DNA of 64,000 bases from JANJUO01 sp942492935 (GTDB lineage Bacteria > Bacteroidota > Ignavibacteria > Kapaibacteriales > UBA2268): contig OW818654.1 of NCBI GenBank assembly GCA_942492935.1, forward strand, positions 1,240,001 through 1,304,000. Direction: 5' to 3'. How positions within the stretch are numbered: the stretch's first letter is position 1; each line of letters opens with the position of its first letter. Below are positions 53,576-63,258 of this stretch, piece after piece. Both the position numbers and the translations under genes were made by a program. The notes beneath the pieces were generated by a model. That model ran no database searches, was not told the origin of the DNA, and saw only the letters and a list, made by a program, of their open reading frames with translations.

Positions 53576-55492
53576 TTATTCGTAGGATTTAGGTAAGCAA
53601 ATTTTAATTTCTGTGCCTACATTAATCTCGGATTTTACTTCAAGAGTTCCTTTGTGAATTTCAATATATTCTTTGCATAAAATCATTCCTAATCCAGTTC
53701 CTTTTTCTCCAGCAGTTCCAATAGACGAAGAATTTTCTTCAATTTTAAACAACTTATCTAATTTTACTTTTTCAATTCCAACTCCAGAATCTTTGATTAT
53801 TATATTATGGAATTTATTTGAATCTTCATAGCTGATTGTAATTTTGCCACCAGAATTAGTAAATTTGACTGAGTTTGAAAGTAAATTTCTCAAAACTGTA
53901 TGTAATAAATAGACATCAGACAAAATTTCTAAATTCTCATCAATATTAATTTCTAATAAAATATCCTTTTGCTTAGAATGCTCTCTTACAAAATATAAAA
54001 CCTTATCTGTTAACATATATAAATTAACAGTTATGGGTTCAAATCTAATTATACCTTGCTTAGATCTGGACCAATTCAATAAATCATCAAGCATTTCATA
54101 TAATGAATTTGATGATTTGCTTAATTCATCTATCAATTCTTTTAACTCTTCTCTTGTAAAATCATCAAAAATACTATTAGCCAAATCAAGAGAATTTTTG
54201 AATGCTCCAATGGGATTTTTTAAATCGTGAGAAATAATTGCAAAAAATTTGTCTTTTGTTTTGTTTAGTTCAAGTAATTGTTCACGCTGTTGGTTAATTG
54301 TAAGATTTTTTTCTTCCAAAATTCGATTGGCTTTTTTCATACTCTTGAATCTAATCCACATAACAAGAATTATAAAAACAGCCAAAATTGAAGTAATGAT
54401 AAATGATAAAGTTTGATAATAAATTGTATCTTCCTTACTTTTCAAAACTTCTTTTTCTCTTTCTGAATTTAATTTATATTTAATATTATATACTTTTGAT
54501 TCTACCATATTATTTTGAATTTTTGTATAATCAGAATATTTTACTTCTGTATAGTACATTGCAGAATCAAGATTTCCAGTCATTTTAAACGCTTGAGCAA
54601 GCAACAAAGCACTAAATTGTTTATAAGATACTAAGTTATATTTATTACTCATTGCATAAGATTGTCTGCCAAAATCTACTGCAAGTTCATATTTTTTTTG
54701 GTTTAAAGCAATGTTTCCCAAATGAGCTAATATCATAGGAATATCTATTACCAAATCATTTTCTTCTGCAACTTTTTTTGCAAGTAATAGGTATTTTTTG
54801 GCGGAATCAGATTTTCTGTAATTAGCAAAAGCAGCTCCATAAATATTATAATTAGAAACAATCAAATCTGTCCAATTTGAATCTAATGCAATTTTTTGAG
54901 ATAAATTATAATGAGAAATTAGCGAATCATAAAATTGAATATTATTGGAATCTTTATAAATCATTTCAAAATATACAGCTGCAAACCGATTATAAGTTCT
55001 TGCTAAACCAACATTATCCTTAATTTTTTGAAATAAATTTTTTGCTTTATTTAAGTAATTTATAGCAAATTGATAATTCATCGAACCTCTAAAAGTTTCT
55101 CCGATAAATCTATATGATTCTGCTATTTTATCGGTAATGCCATTGGCTTCGTAAATATAAATTGCTTCTAACAATTTATTTACAGCCGATTCATATTCAT
55201 CAAAATATTTCCAATATCTTCCATATTGATAATAGCAATCTGCTTTTAATATTATATCATTTTTCTCAATAGCAATTTTATATGCACTATCTGTTAATTC
55301 AAGTGAAACTTTATCAAATTGTTCAAGTTTAATATTGGCAAGCTCAAGCAGTAATTTTGCTTTTGGGATTTGCTTTTTTTCTGCTTTTATTAATAAATCT
55401 AAACTATCTGCTTTAAAATCCAAATTTGTAAATGTTTCATTAGCAAAAAGATTTATACTTAAGAAAACCCAAAAAAATATTACTTTTTTCAT
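53576..55492 (-). CDS. Sensor histidine kinase with periplasmic TPR domain (2)
   Basis: A 638-aa paralogue of kinase 1 with the same plan: signal peptide (MKKVIFFWVFLSINLFANE), TPR-like helices to about residue 350, one membrane helix (about 360-382), HisKA with IISHDLKNPIGAFKN (His about 422), N-box LRNLLSNSVKFTNSGG and G-boxes IKDSGVGIE and GTGLGMILCKEY. It lacks an adjacent response regulator. The two kinases enclose the TPR and FN3 genes. Confidence 0.9.
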   Translation of the reverse strand: MKKVIFFWVFLSINLFANETFTNLDFKADSLDLLIKAEKKQIPKAKLLLELANIKLEQFDKVSLELTDSAYKIAIEKNDIILKADCYYQYGRYWKYFDEYESAVNKLLEAIYIYEANGITDKIAESYRFIGETFRGSMNYQFAINYLNKAKNLFQKIKDNVGLARTYNRFAAVYFEMIYKDSNNIQFYDSLISHYNLSQKIALDSNWTDLIVSNYNIYGAAFANYRKSDSAKKYLLLAKKVAEENDLVIDIPMILAHLGNIALNQKKYELAVDFGRQSYAMSNKYNLVSYKQFSALLLAQAFKMTGNLDSAMYYTEVKYSDYTKIQNNMVESKVYNIKYKLNSEREKEVLKSKEDTIYYQTLSFIITSILAVFIILVMWIRFKSMKKANRILEEKNLTINQQREQLLELNKTKDKFFAIISHDLKNPIGAFKNSLDLANSIFDDFTREELKELIDELSKSSNSLYEMLDDLLNWSRSKQGIIRFEPITVNLYMLTDKVLYFVREHSKQKDILLEINIDENLEILSDVYLLHTVLRNLLSNSVKFTNSGGKITISYEDSNKFHNIIIKDSGVGIEKVKLDKLFKIEENSSSIGTAGEKGTGLGMILCKEYIEIHKGTLEVKSEINVGTEIKICLPKSYE

Positions 55493-55733
55493 AAATTTCT
55501 AAATTAATTTATTAACCAATATTGATAATCAAAACTTATAACATAAACACTATCATTTTTAAAATAATCTTATTCTATTTGTAATTAAATTCAATTAAAT
55601 ATAATACAATTAAATAATTGCAAATTTATAAAGAATAAGTGAGTTTAAAAAATATTTAGTTCATTTAGATAATTTAACTCTTAATAATTGTTTATTCAAT
55701 TAAATCTAAAACAACTAAGTTAATTGAAAATTC

Positions 55734-56555
55734 TCAAGAACATTCTACTGATATTTCAATAAATTTCTTAATTCTGCTTTTTGAAAATTCTGCTACATCT
55801 AATACTTCTTGATGACTTACTGAATTACTGCTGATTTCTTTTGCAAGATTAGTTATTACAGAACAGCCCAAAGTCTGCAAACCAAGTAAGTTTGCAACGG
55901 TTAATTCCAAAACAGTGGACATACCTACCGCATCACCACCAATTTTTTTGAACATTCTTATTTCTGCCCTTGTTTCATAACTTGGACCTGCAACCATAAC
56001 ATAAGTACCATTTTGAAACTTCTGTCCACTTTCTACCATACTGCTTTTAACTTTCAAATACCATTCATTTTCTAAATTTCTTATTGGAATTATTTCTTTA
56101 TTATTTAAAAACAGATTTTGTACTGATTTATTTGAATAATTAATTGTATCATTTATAAGCATTAAATCACCAATTTGAAACAAATTATTCAATCCACCTG
56201 CTGCATTTGTTATTATAACATTTTTTATTCCTAAAGCATTTATTAATAGTATTAACGATAATGTTTCTTCAACAGTTCTTCCTTCGTATAAATGAAAGCG
56301 ACCAAAGAATACTAAAACATTTTTTCCTTTAATTTCAGTTAATGAAATACTGCCTGAATGACCTGCTACAGTTATTTTCGGTAAAATTGGTATTTCAGAA
56401 TAGTCAATACTGCTTATGAAATGCTGATTTTGAAATGCTTCTTGTACCCCTGAACCTGCAATAATTGCAACATCAGGAATGATTTGAATTTTATTAAATA
56501 AAATTTCTGCCGCAATTTTAAAACTTTCTTCAATTTCTTGTTTTAATTTAAACAT
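55734..56555 (-). CDS. punA: Purine nucleoside phosphorylase
   Basis: A 273-aa PNP of the trimeric (inosine/guanosine) class: IAGSGVQEAF, VAGHSGSISL, FFGRFHLYEGRTVEETL, ITNAAGGLNN, and AGPSYETRAEIRMFKKIGGD with the base-binding Glu/Asn region. It splits purine nucleosides with phosphate. comF and a DoxX gene precede it with 11-bp gaps, so the three are probably one operon. Confidence 0.92.
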   Translation of the reverse strand: MFKLKQEIEESFKIAAEILFNKIQIIPDVAIIAGSGVQEAFQNQHFISSIDYSEIPILPKITVAGHSGSISLTEIKGKNVLVFFGRFHLYEGRTVEETLSLILLINALGIKNVIITNAAGGLNNLFQIGDLMLINDTINYSNKSVQNLFLNNKEIIPIRNLENEWYLKVKSSMVESGQKFQNGTYVMVAGPSYETRAEIRMFKKIGGDAVGMSTVLELTVANLLGLQTLGCSVITNLAKEISSNSVSHQEVLDVAEFSKSRIKKFIEISVECS

Positions 56556-56566
56556 ATTTTTCCTTA

Positions 56567-57289
56567 CTATGCATGAGCTAAAGTAGCTACATCAACTTTT
56601 GAACAACCAAGATTAATCAATTCCCTTGCACATTCATTCATTGTGGAACCCGTAGTCAATACATCATCAATAATTAGTACTTTTTTATTCAAAAGTCTTG
56701 TTTTTGAATCAGAATTATACTCTCCAAAAACCCCATGAATGTTGATTCTTCTTTCATTCGAATTTAATAATGTTTGTGAAGATGTATATTTGTTTCTTTT
56801 AATGAGTTTATTATCAAATTTACAATTGATAGTTTGAGCAACACTTTTTGCAATACTATCAGCTTGATTATAACCACGTTCACGAATTTTTGCTTTATGA
56901 ATTGGAATAGGAACAACAAAATCATAATCTAAAAACTTTTCGGATTTCAATCTCGTTCCTAATAATTTGCCAAATTCTGTACCAATTTTTGTGATTCCAT
57001 TATATTTAAGCAAATGAATCAATTCAAGCCAATTTTTTTGATAAATATCAACACTGAAAAGTGATGTAGCTTTTGAAATGTATAGTTCTTCTAATGGAAT
57101 TGCTTTTAATAGTAAGTTGAAAATCTCTTTATGTGTTGGTGAGTATGGTATAGAATCATAACATTTATTGCATAAAAACTCTGAATATGTAGAATCGCCA
57201 CCAATGTATTCATCACATACAACACATTTTGATGGTGTAAAAACTTCAATAAAACTTTTTCCGATAAATTTTACAATTTTGATAATCAC
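56567..57289 (-). CDS. comF: ComF-family phosphoribosyltransferase-like protein
   Basis: A 240-aa protein with an N-terminal zinc site CVVCDEY and CNKCYDS, and a C-terminal PRTase core: VVPIPIHKAKIRERGYNQAD and the PRPP motif VLIIDDVLTTGSTMNECA. ComF proteins are linked to DNA uptake. Located 11 bases upstream of punA and 11 bases downstream of the DoxX gene. Confidence 0.92.
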   Translation of the reverse strand: MIIKIVKFIGKSFIEVFTPSKCVVCDEYIGGDSTYSEFLCNKCYDSIPYSPTHKEIFNLLLKAIPLEELYISKATSLFSVDIYQKNWLELIHLLKYNGITKIGTEFGKLLGTRLKSEKFLDYDFVVPIPIHKAKIRERGYNQADSIAKSVAQTINCKFDNKLIKRNKYTSSQTLLNSNERRINIHGVFGEYNSDSKTRLLNKKVLIIDDVLTTGSTMNECARELINLGCSKVDVATLAHA

Positions 57290-57300
57290 TTAATCACCAA

Positions 57301-57759
57301 TTATTCATTTTTTGCAAATTTATCTAAAGCAAATTTACTGTTTGGATATACATAAATTAGAATACAAGTCAAAAGTAAACCCATATTTTCTAATATTTTT
57401 GGCAATCCTACCATCTGGGCACTTGAACTGGAACATCCACATTTAATGCTCAAACCTCTTGCCATTGCAACAGCTACAGCAATAATAAAAAACAAAAGTA
57501 AAGAGCCGATGATAGCAGAATTTGCTTTTTGTCTGACGCCTGATATCAACAAAAGCCCTGAAATTAATTCTATCCAAGGAAGAATTAATGCCACAATATT
57601 AAGCAGAAATTGAGGTAACATTTGATAATTACCTATTTCATTTGCAAATTTAGCGGGCTCAAATATTTTTTCAATACCAAATGAAATAAAAATGAATCCA
57701 ACTACAATTCTTGCTATAAATATCAAATATTGATTAGAGAACAAGTTTTTCATATACAT
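57301..57759 (-). CDS. DoxX-family membrane protein
   Basis: A 152-aa protein with four membrane helices. YLIFIARIVVGFIFISFGIE and PWIELISGLLLISGV are the DoxX family layout. A Cys pair occurs in IKCGCSSS. The start is the ATG at residue 1 or 3. Function unproven; some relatives act with thiol or sulfur redox proteins. Confidence 0.85.
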   Translation of the reverse strand: MYMKNLFSNQYLIFIARIVVGFIFISFGIEKIFEPAKFANEIGNYQMLPQFLLNIVALILPWIELISGLLLISGVRQKANSAIIGSLLLFFIIAVAVAMARGLSIKCGCSSSSAQMVGLPKILENMGLLLTCILIYVYPNSKFALDKFAKNE

Positions 57760-57911
57760 CCTATCAATTACAGTAAATATATGACTAATTTAAAGTATTT
57801 TTATTTTTTGTCAATATGAAACACTTCAAATAATTTCACATTTCTTTTTCTTATACATGAAATTGCTAATTCCACTTATTAACTCAATTAATTCAAAAAG
57901 AATTATTATTG

Positions 57912-58027
57912 CTCTTATCTAACTTGGCATTCAAACATCCGATGTTTTGAAAACATCGGATGTTATAAATAATTGTTAGCTTCAATTTACAAGTGATTAT
58001 TGTCATTAAAGTACTGAGCAGTTACAT
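57912..58027. repeat. Hairpin-exchange element, copy 2
   Basis: Left arm CTCTTATCTAACTTGGCA (57912-57929) as in copy 1, a core of 15-bp strands AACATCCGATGTTTT (57934-57948) and its complement (57950-57964) with a one-base loop, and a right arm GTTAGCTTCAATTTACAAGT from 57976 to about 58027. The core sequence is unrelated to copy 1. Confidence 0.75.
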
Positions 58028-58047
58028 GATTTCGAATAAAATGCTGA

Positions 58048-58998
58048 CTAATTTTTCTTAAATTCCATTTTACTTTTGAGCCAAGTCCTGATTTTTGGTT
58101 CAAGCCATATTGTTAATCCAACAAAAAATATACCTGCTAATACATCAACAACATAATGATAACGCAAATATACTGTTGCAAATACTAATCCTGTTCCTCC
58201 AATCAAAACAAACCATCTGATTCGAGATTTGTGTTTAAAAGATAAATACATATTTGTTAATGTAATCCAAGTGTGCCCGCTTGGCATACAATCACGATTA
58301 ACGACACTTGCTGGGTCAAGATGCCCATTTGGAATACCACCACCATTATTAACAATTTCACGTAAATAATCAGTTAAAAATAATCCTGGTAATTCCAAAT
58401 TCAAATTTTCAAAAATGTGTATCGTAAATCGTGGACCAATTGCTGGCATAAAAAAGTACATCAAATATGACAAATAAAATGCAAATAATATCATTGCTGC
58501 AAATTCATCAAAACCCTTTTTATTTCCCTTTAAGTGCATATCTACTCCGACCATCAATGGCATCACAAAATATAACATATAACATATTTGAAGTATTTCG
58601 GTAAGCAAAGGAAAAGAAAAGGAATTAGTTACTTCGGTTGGATTACATTGAAATATTGCATAATCCCAACTAATCAAAACATCATCAAAAAGATAAGGAT
58701 TTACTACTTGAACATAATTTTGCACTTGGACATAAATCAAATATACAATTGGTGCGAAATAGATTTTTCGGAATAATCCAAGATAGTTATTTTCTGCATT
58801 TCTTGTTTGATAAAATGCGATAGCAATTACTACTGTAGCGATACCAATATTTGTAAGAATTAATGAAATAGGATTATCTAATTTTGAAAATAAAATAATT
58901 GTAAAAGCTGAATATATTATCAACATAATAATTGTGTAAATCTCAGGTATTTGTAAGGTCTTTCTTAAATCAGATATTTTCATTGGCTCATCCTTCAT
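58048..58998 (-). CDS. PAP2-family membrane phosphatase
   Basis: A 316-aa protein with about six membrane helices and the PAP2 motifs NRDCMPSGHTWITL and RYHYVVDVLAG. It is of the larger type resembling inositol phosphorylceramide synthases (PAP2_3). A lipid phosphate or phospholipid headgroup exchange role is likely. Its start overlaps the end of rsmA by 11 bases, so it is translated with it. Confidence 0.87.
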   Translation of the reverse strand: MKDEPMKISDLRKTLQIPEIYTIIMLIIYSAFTIILFSKLDNPISLILTNIGIATVVIAIAFYQTRNAENNYLGLFRKIYFAPIVYLIYVQVQNYVQVVNPYLFDDVLISWDYAIFQCNPTEVTNSFSFPLLTEILQICYMLYFVMPLMVGVDMHLKGNKKGFDEFAAMILFAFYLSYLMYFFMPAIGPRFTIHIFENLNLELPGLFLTDYLREIVNNGGGIPNGHLDPASVVNRDCMPSGHTWITLTNMYLSFKHKSRIRWFVLIGGTGLVFATVYLRYHYVVDVLAGIFFVGLTIWLEPKIRTWLKSKMEFKKN

Positions 58999-59815
58999 TT
59001 TTATTAATTATTGATTTGATAAATCTATATAATTCTACATAATCATCTTTTGTCAATTCTTCTGCTCTTTTGTGCAAAAATGCAGAAAATTTTTGATGAT
59101 TTTTTAACGCTTCCAATATTTCACTTGAATTTTGATAGCTACCTATAAATGATGATAATGAATTACTTAGTTTTTTTCTACGTTGATTAAATCCGGCTCT
59201 TACCAATTTCATTATCTGTTTAAATTCTACTGAATCGAAATCACTATTATTGAAATCAAATTCAATAACAGATGAAACAACATTTGGTTTTGGAAAAAAG
59301 CAATCAGGAGCAATATCAAATAATATTTCTGATTTACCACATAATGACATTGCAATGGTCAGTATTCCGTAATCTTTTGTTTTTTGCTTTGCAGACAATC
59401 TTTGAGCAACTTCTTTCTGTATGGTCAAAATTGTTTTTGAAATTTTATTTGAATGTTCAAACAATTTGAAAAATATTTCACTGGAAATATAGTAAGGAAT
59501 ATTGCCAATAACTTTAATATTGTGGTCTTTACCAAATTCAAGAACTGCATCAAAATCTACTTTTAAAATATCAGAATAAATTACATTCAATTGAGGAAAT
59601 TTCACTTTTAGCAAATCAACAGCTCTTCTATCAATCTCAACAACAGCAATTTTATTGGTTTGTTTTAATAGTAATTCAGTTAGCGCCCCCTCACCAGGCC
59701 CTATTTCAATAATAAAATCATTATCTTCAATATGAAGAGCATTCACTGTTTTGTTAGCAATATTTTTGTCAGTTAAAAAATTTTGTCCAAGAGATTTTAT
59801 AGGTCTTAAGCTCAA
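58988..59815 (-). CDS. rsmA: 16S rRNA adenine dimethyltransferase RsmA (KsgA)
   Basis: A 275-aa enzyme that dimethylates the two adenines near the 3' end of 16S rRNA. Seen: SLGQNFLTDKNIANK, SAM motif EIGPGEGALTELLL and catalytic NIPYYISSEIFFKL. Normal length. Its end overlaps the PAP2 gene start. Confidence 0.95.
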   Translation of the reverse strand: MSLRPIKSLGQNFLTDKNIANKTVNALHIEDNDFIIEIGPGEGALTELLLKQTNKIAVVEIDRRAVDLLKVKFPQLNVIYSDILKVDFDAVLEFGKDHNIKVIGNIPYYISSEIFFKLFEHSNKISKTILTIQKEVAQRLSAKQKTKDYGILTIAMSLCGKSEILFDIAPDCFFPKPNVVSSVIEFDFNNSDFDSVEFKQIMKLVRAGFNQRRKKLSNSLSSFIGSYQNSSEILEALKNHQKFSAFLHKRAEELTKDDYVELYRFIKSIINKNEG

Positions 59816-60100
59816 TTTAACTCAATAGTTAGTATTTAAAAAAATAATTATACTAAATCCAAAATAGAAATTTAAATTACGATGAAGTTACTCAATTATT
59901 TTTTTATAGCTTGAGATACCATTCACATTTAAAAAATTGAGAATCTTACAAAGTTTATTTTCATTATTCATTCGAGATTTGAGTTTTTATTTGAAATTTT
60001 TTTGATTCTAACGAATTTATCAATTCATTTATAAAATTGTACAGAAAATTGAATTTTTTTTCTTACTTTTGTTTTTTGAATTATTTGTTAGGAGAAAAAA
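59816..60100. promoter_or_regulatory. Divergent region between rsmA and pepE
   Basis: TACTTTTG at 60064-60071 fits the TAnnTTTG -7 consensus, 30 bases before the pepE ATG, and AGGAG lies 7 bases before that ATG. No repeats. Confidence 0.45.
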
Positions 60101-60808
60101 ATGGAACTTTTATTATTAAGCAATTCAACTACACAGGGCTATGGTTATCTTGAACATAGCGAAAATGATATTAAAGAATTTTTTGGAAATAGAATTAGAA
60201 ACATAGCTTTTATCCCTTATGCAGGTGTTACTGTAAATTACAATGATTATGAAAAAAAAGTAAAAGATGTATTTTCAAGATTAAATTATTCAATTAAATC
60301 AGTGCATCATACTGAAAATCCAAAAGATATGATTTTAGAAGCAGATGCTGTGGCTGTTGGAGGTGGAAATACTTTCAGATTATTACAGAAAATGTATGAT
60401 TTTGACTTGATGAGCATTATTAAAGAGAGAGTTTTAAATGGAATGCAGTATATCGGCTGGAGTGCTGGTTCTAATCTTGCATGTCCAACAATTAGAACTA
60501 CAAATGACATGCCCATTGTCCAGCCACACAGTTTTAATTCATTTGGCTTTGTTCCGTTTCAAATCAATCCTCATTATTTAGACACACATCCAGATGGATT
60601 TCATGGAGAAACACGCGAACAAAGATTACAAGAATTTATTGAAATAAATCCAAACCTATGGGTAGTTGGTTTAAGGGAGGGCAGTATTTTGAAAGTTATT
60701 GACAAGAAAATCGAACTTCTTGGTAGTAAACCTGCCAGAATATTCCGAAAAGGAAAGGAAGCGTTTGAAATAGATGCTGCAACCGACACAACTTTTTTGT
60801 GGGATTGA
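60101..60808 (+). CDS. pepE: Peptidase E (Asp-dipeptidase)
   Basis: A 235-aa S51 family peptidase: VGGGNTFRLLQKM, nucleophile Ser in GWSAGSNLACPTI, NDMPIVQP. PepE cuts after N-terminal Asp in dipeptides. Plus-strand neighbours follow tightly. Confidence 0.93.
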   Translation: MELLLLSNSTTQGYGYLEHSENDIKEFFGNRIRNIAFIPYAGVTVNYNDYEKKVKDVFSRLNYSIKSVHHTENPKDMILEADAVAVGGGNTFRLLQKMYDFDLMSIIKERVLNGMQYIGWSAGSNLACPTIRTTNDMPIVQPHSFNSFGFVPFQINPHYLDTHPDGFHGETREQRLQEFIEINPNLWVVGLREGSILKVIDKKIELLGSKPARIFRKGKEAFEIDAATDTTFLWD

Positions 60809-60817
60809 AATAAAAAT

Positions 60818-61489
60818 ATGGCAACAAAAGAAAAATTATCCATAGATACATTAATTCTTGAAGCAAAGGATTTCTGTAATAATGAATCATATATTCCCAA
60901 TTCAGATTTATTTGGGATTACTGATGGTAAAGCTGTAGGAACATATATTGAGCATAAATTTAAAGCTATACTTAAAAAAAAGTATGATATTTCAATTGGT
61001 TCTTCTGCTTTAGGAATTGATTTACCTTCTGAGGATATTTTGACTGATATCAAGGTAACTTCAATTAAACAACCTCAATCATCTTGCCCTTTTAAAGATG
61101 TTAAACAAAAAATATATGGTTTAGGATATAATTTATTATTATTTGTTTATGATAAACAAGACAATCACGAATCACAAACAACTAAATTAATATTCGTAAG
61201 TTGCAATTATATTTCAAAGGAACTAACTGCTGACTATACAACAACTTATAGATTGAGACAGATGGTGCAAGATAATGCCATTCAGGAAGATATTATTGCT
61301 TATCTAAGAGATAGAAATCTACCAGCTGATGATATAACTTTAGATGAATTATCACAACATATATTAAGTAATATACCTAAACAAGGTTATTTAACAATAT
61401 CAAATGCACTTCAATGGAGATTACAGTATTCAAGAGTTGTTAATTTGACTGATGATATTGATGGTATTACAAGAATAATTAAATTTTGA
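60818..61489 (+). CDS. Type II restriction endonuclease (likely)
   Basis: A 223-aa protein with no housekeeping homologue that I recognise. GSSALGIDLPSEDILTDIKV followed by TS gives D...DxK of a PD-(D/E)XK active site, and the C-terminal region ends QWRLQYSRVVNL. Directly followed by a DNA adenine methyltransferase gene (the ATG of which lies 5 bases past this stop), which fits a type II restriction-modification pair. Cleavage site unknown. Confidence 0.75.
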   Translation: MATKEKLSIDTLILEAKDFCNNESYIPNSDLFGITDGKAVGTYIEHKFKAILKKKYDISIGSSALGIDLPSEDILTDIKVTSIKQPQSSCPFKDVKQKIYGLGYNLLLFVYDKQDNHESQTTKLIFVSCNYISKELTADYTTTYRLRQMVQDNAIQEDIIAYLRDRNLPADDITLDELSQHILSNIPKQGYLTISNALQWRLQYSRVVNLTDDIDGITRIIKF

Positions 61490-61494
61490 AAAAA

Positions 61495-63246
61495 ATGAGT
61501 ACTTTTGATTCGAAAACTTGGCAAGATGCTACTGATTTTTTCAAAACTTATTTTGAAATTTGGAAAGATTATTTTGAAGCTAATATATTTATTAAACATA
61601 TTTCTGGAATAAATTCATTTTTTCATTCTGAAGTAAGTTTTCAAAGTTTCAAAACAAATGAATTTGAAAATTATTTTCATAAAGGTACTGCTGAATTTGG
61701 AGATTTTCAGACAAATCAAGAACTTGCAGATTTGTTAGTTGAGCAATATATTGATACAAATTTTGACCCTGATATTATTCTTGAACCTACTTGTGGTAGA
61801 GGTAACTTTATATTGTCTGCAATAAAACGATTCAAAAATATAAAAAATATCATTGGAATTGAAATTAATGAATATCATACTTATTATGCAAAATTAAATA
61901 TATTAAATTATTATTTAACAAATCCTAACTTGCCAAAACCAAATATTGATATTATTTTGCATAATTTTTTTGATTATGATATCATATCTTTAGCAAAAAG
62001 TTTTGTTGGTATGAATATATTAATTTTAGGTAATCCACCTTGGGTAACAAATTCAGACTTGGGTGTATTAAATTCTTCTAATCTTCCAAATAAAGTGAAT
62101 TATAAGAAAGAAAAAGGACTTGATGCAATTACTGGAAAGGGTAATTTTGATATTGCCGAAAATATTTCATTTAAATTATTAGAAACTTTTGATAATTACA
62201 ATGGCAAATTTTGTTTAATTTTAAAAAATTCTGTGATTAGAAATTTGCTGATGAATCAAAAGTTTAAGAATTTTAATATTGCATCAATAAAAAAAATTGG
62301 TATTGACAGTAAAAAAGAATTCAATGCCAATGTTGACTCATCAGTTTTGGTTTGTGATTTAAATAAATTTCCCGAATTTCAAGCCACAGAATTAGATTTG
62401 TATGATAAAAATACTTTAAAACAATTTGGTTGGTTCGGTAAAAATTTTGTTTCAGATATTAACCTTTACAGTATGGCAGGAGCTATTGATGGAATTTGTC
62501 AATTTGAATGGCGGCAAGGTTTAAAGCACGATTTATCGCAAGTAATGGAATTAGAAAAAAAGAATGGTAGTTATTCTAATGGGTTTAATGATAAAATAGA
62601 GTTAGAAGATACATTAATTTACGGATTGATGAAAAGTTCTGACTTGAAACATCAAGTTGTTGATAATATTAGGAAGTATGTAATTGTTACTCAAAATAAA
62701 ATTGGACAAAATACTGATTATATCCAAGAAAAAACTCCAAATACCTACCAATATTTAAATTCTTTTTTAGGTGATTTTAATAATAGGAAATCCAGTATTT
62801 ATAATTTCAAGCCGAAATTTTCAATTTTTGGAATAGGAGAATATTCATTCAAACCTTACAAAGTTGCAATATCTTCTATGTATAAGAATTATTTATTTTC
62901 GTTAGTAATTTCAAAAAATCATAAGGCAGTTATGTTAGATGATACTTGCTATTTTTTGGGATTTGATAACATTGAGTATGCTGCTTACTCGTTAATTTTA
63001 CTAAATTCAGAATTAACAGAAAATTTTTTACGTTCAATTACTTTTTTAGATTCAAAAAGAGTTTTCACAAAGGATATATTGATGAGAATTGATTTTGAAA
63101 AATGTTTAAATCTATTAAGTGATGACTATTTCAAAGAGAAACTTAATACATTAAATCAAGATTTTTCTTTGAACATCAGTATGAACTCTTATGAAGAATT
63201 TAAAAAAGTGATATTTAAAGTTAAAAAGCAATTTGAATTATTTTAA
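61495..63246 (+). CDS. DNA adenine methyltransferase of a type II RM system
   Basis: About 583 aa. Helical N-terminal part, then DNA methylase motifs: SAM motif IILEPTCGRGNFILSAIKRF and catalytic LILGNPPWVTNSDL, the NPPW form of gamma-class N6-adenine methylases. The remaining 350 residues are a target-recognition region. I start at the ATG at 61495; the TTG at 61486 overlaps the endonuclease stop. It protects host sites from the upstream endonuclease. Confidence 0.87.
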   Translation: MSTFDSKTWQDATDFFKTYFEIWKDYFEANIFIKHISGINSFFHSEVSFQSFKTNEFENYFHKGTAEFGDFQTNQELADLLVEQYIDTNFDPDIILEPTCGRGNFILSAIKRFKNIKNIIGIEINEYHTYYAKLNILNYYLTNPNLPKPNIDIILHNFFDYDIISLAKSFVGMNILILGNPPWVTNSDLGVLNSSNLPNKVNYKKEKGLDAITGKGNFDIAENISFKLLETFDNYNGKFCLILKNSVIRNLLMNQKFKNFNIASIKKIGIDSKKEFNANVDSSVLVCDLNKFPEFQATELDLYDKNTLKQFGWFGKNFVSDINLYSMAGAIDGICQFEWRQGLKHDLSQVMELEKKNGSYSNGFNDKIELEDTLIYGLMKSSDLKHQVVDNIRKYVIVTQNKIGQNTDYIQEKTPNTYQYLNSFLGDFNNRKSSIYNFKPKFSIFGIGEYSFKPYKVAISSMYKNYLFSLVISKNHKAVMLDDTCYFLGFDNIEYAAYSLILLNSELTENFLRSITFLDSKRVFTKDILMRIDFEKCLNLLSDDYFKEKLNTLNQDFSLNISMNSYEEFKKVIFKVKKQFELF

Positions 63247-63258
63247 GAATTAACAACT

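Noticed and set aside
60601..61053. A 150-aa minus-strand ORF antisense to pepE and the endonuclease
   Set aside because: It overlaps two well-supported genes on the other strand and has no recognisable motif.
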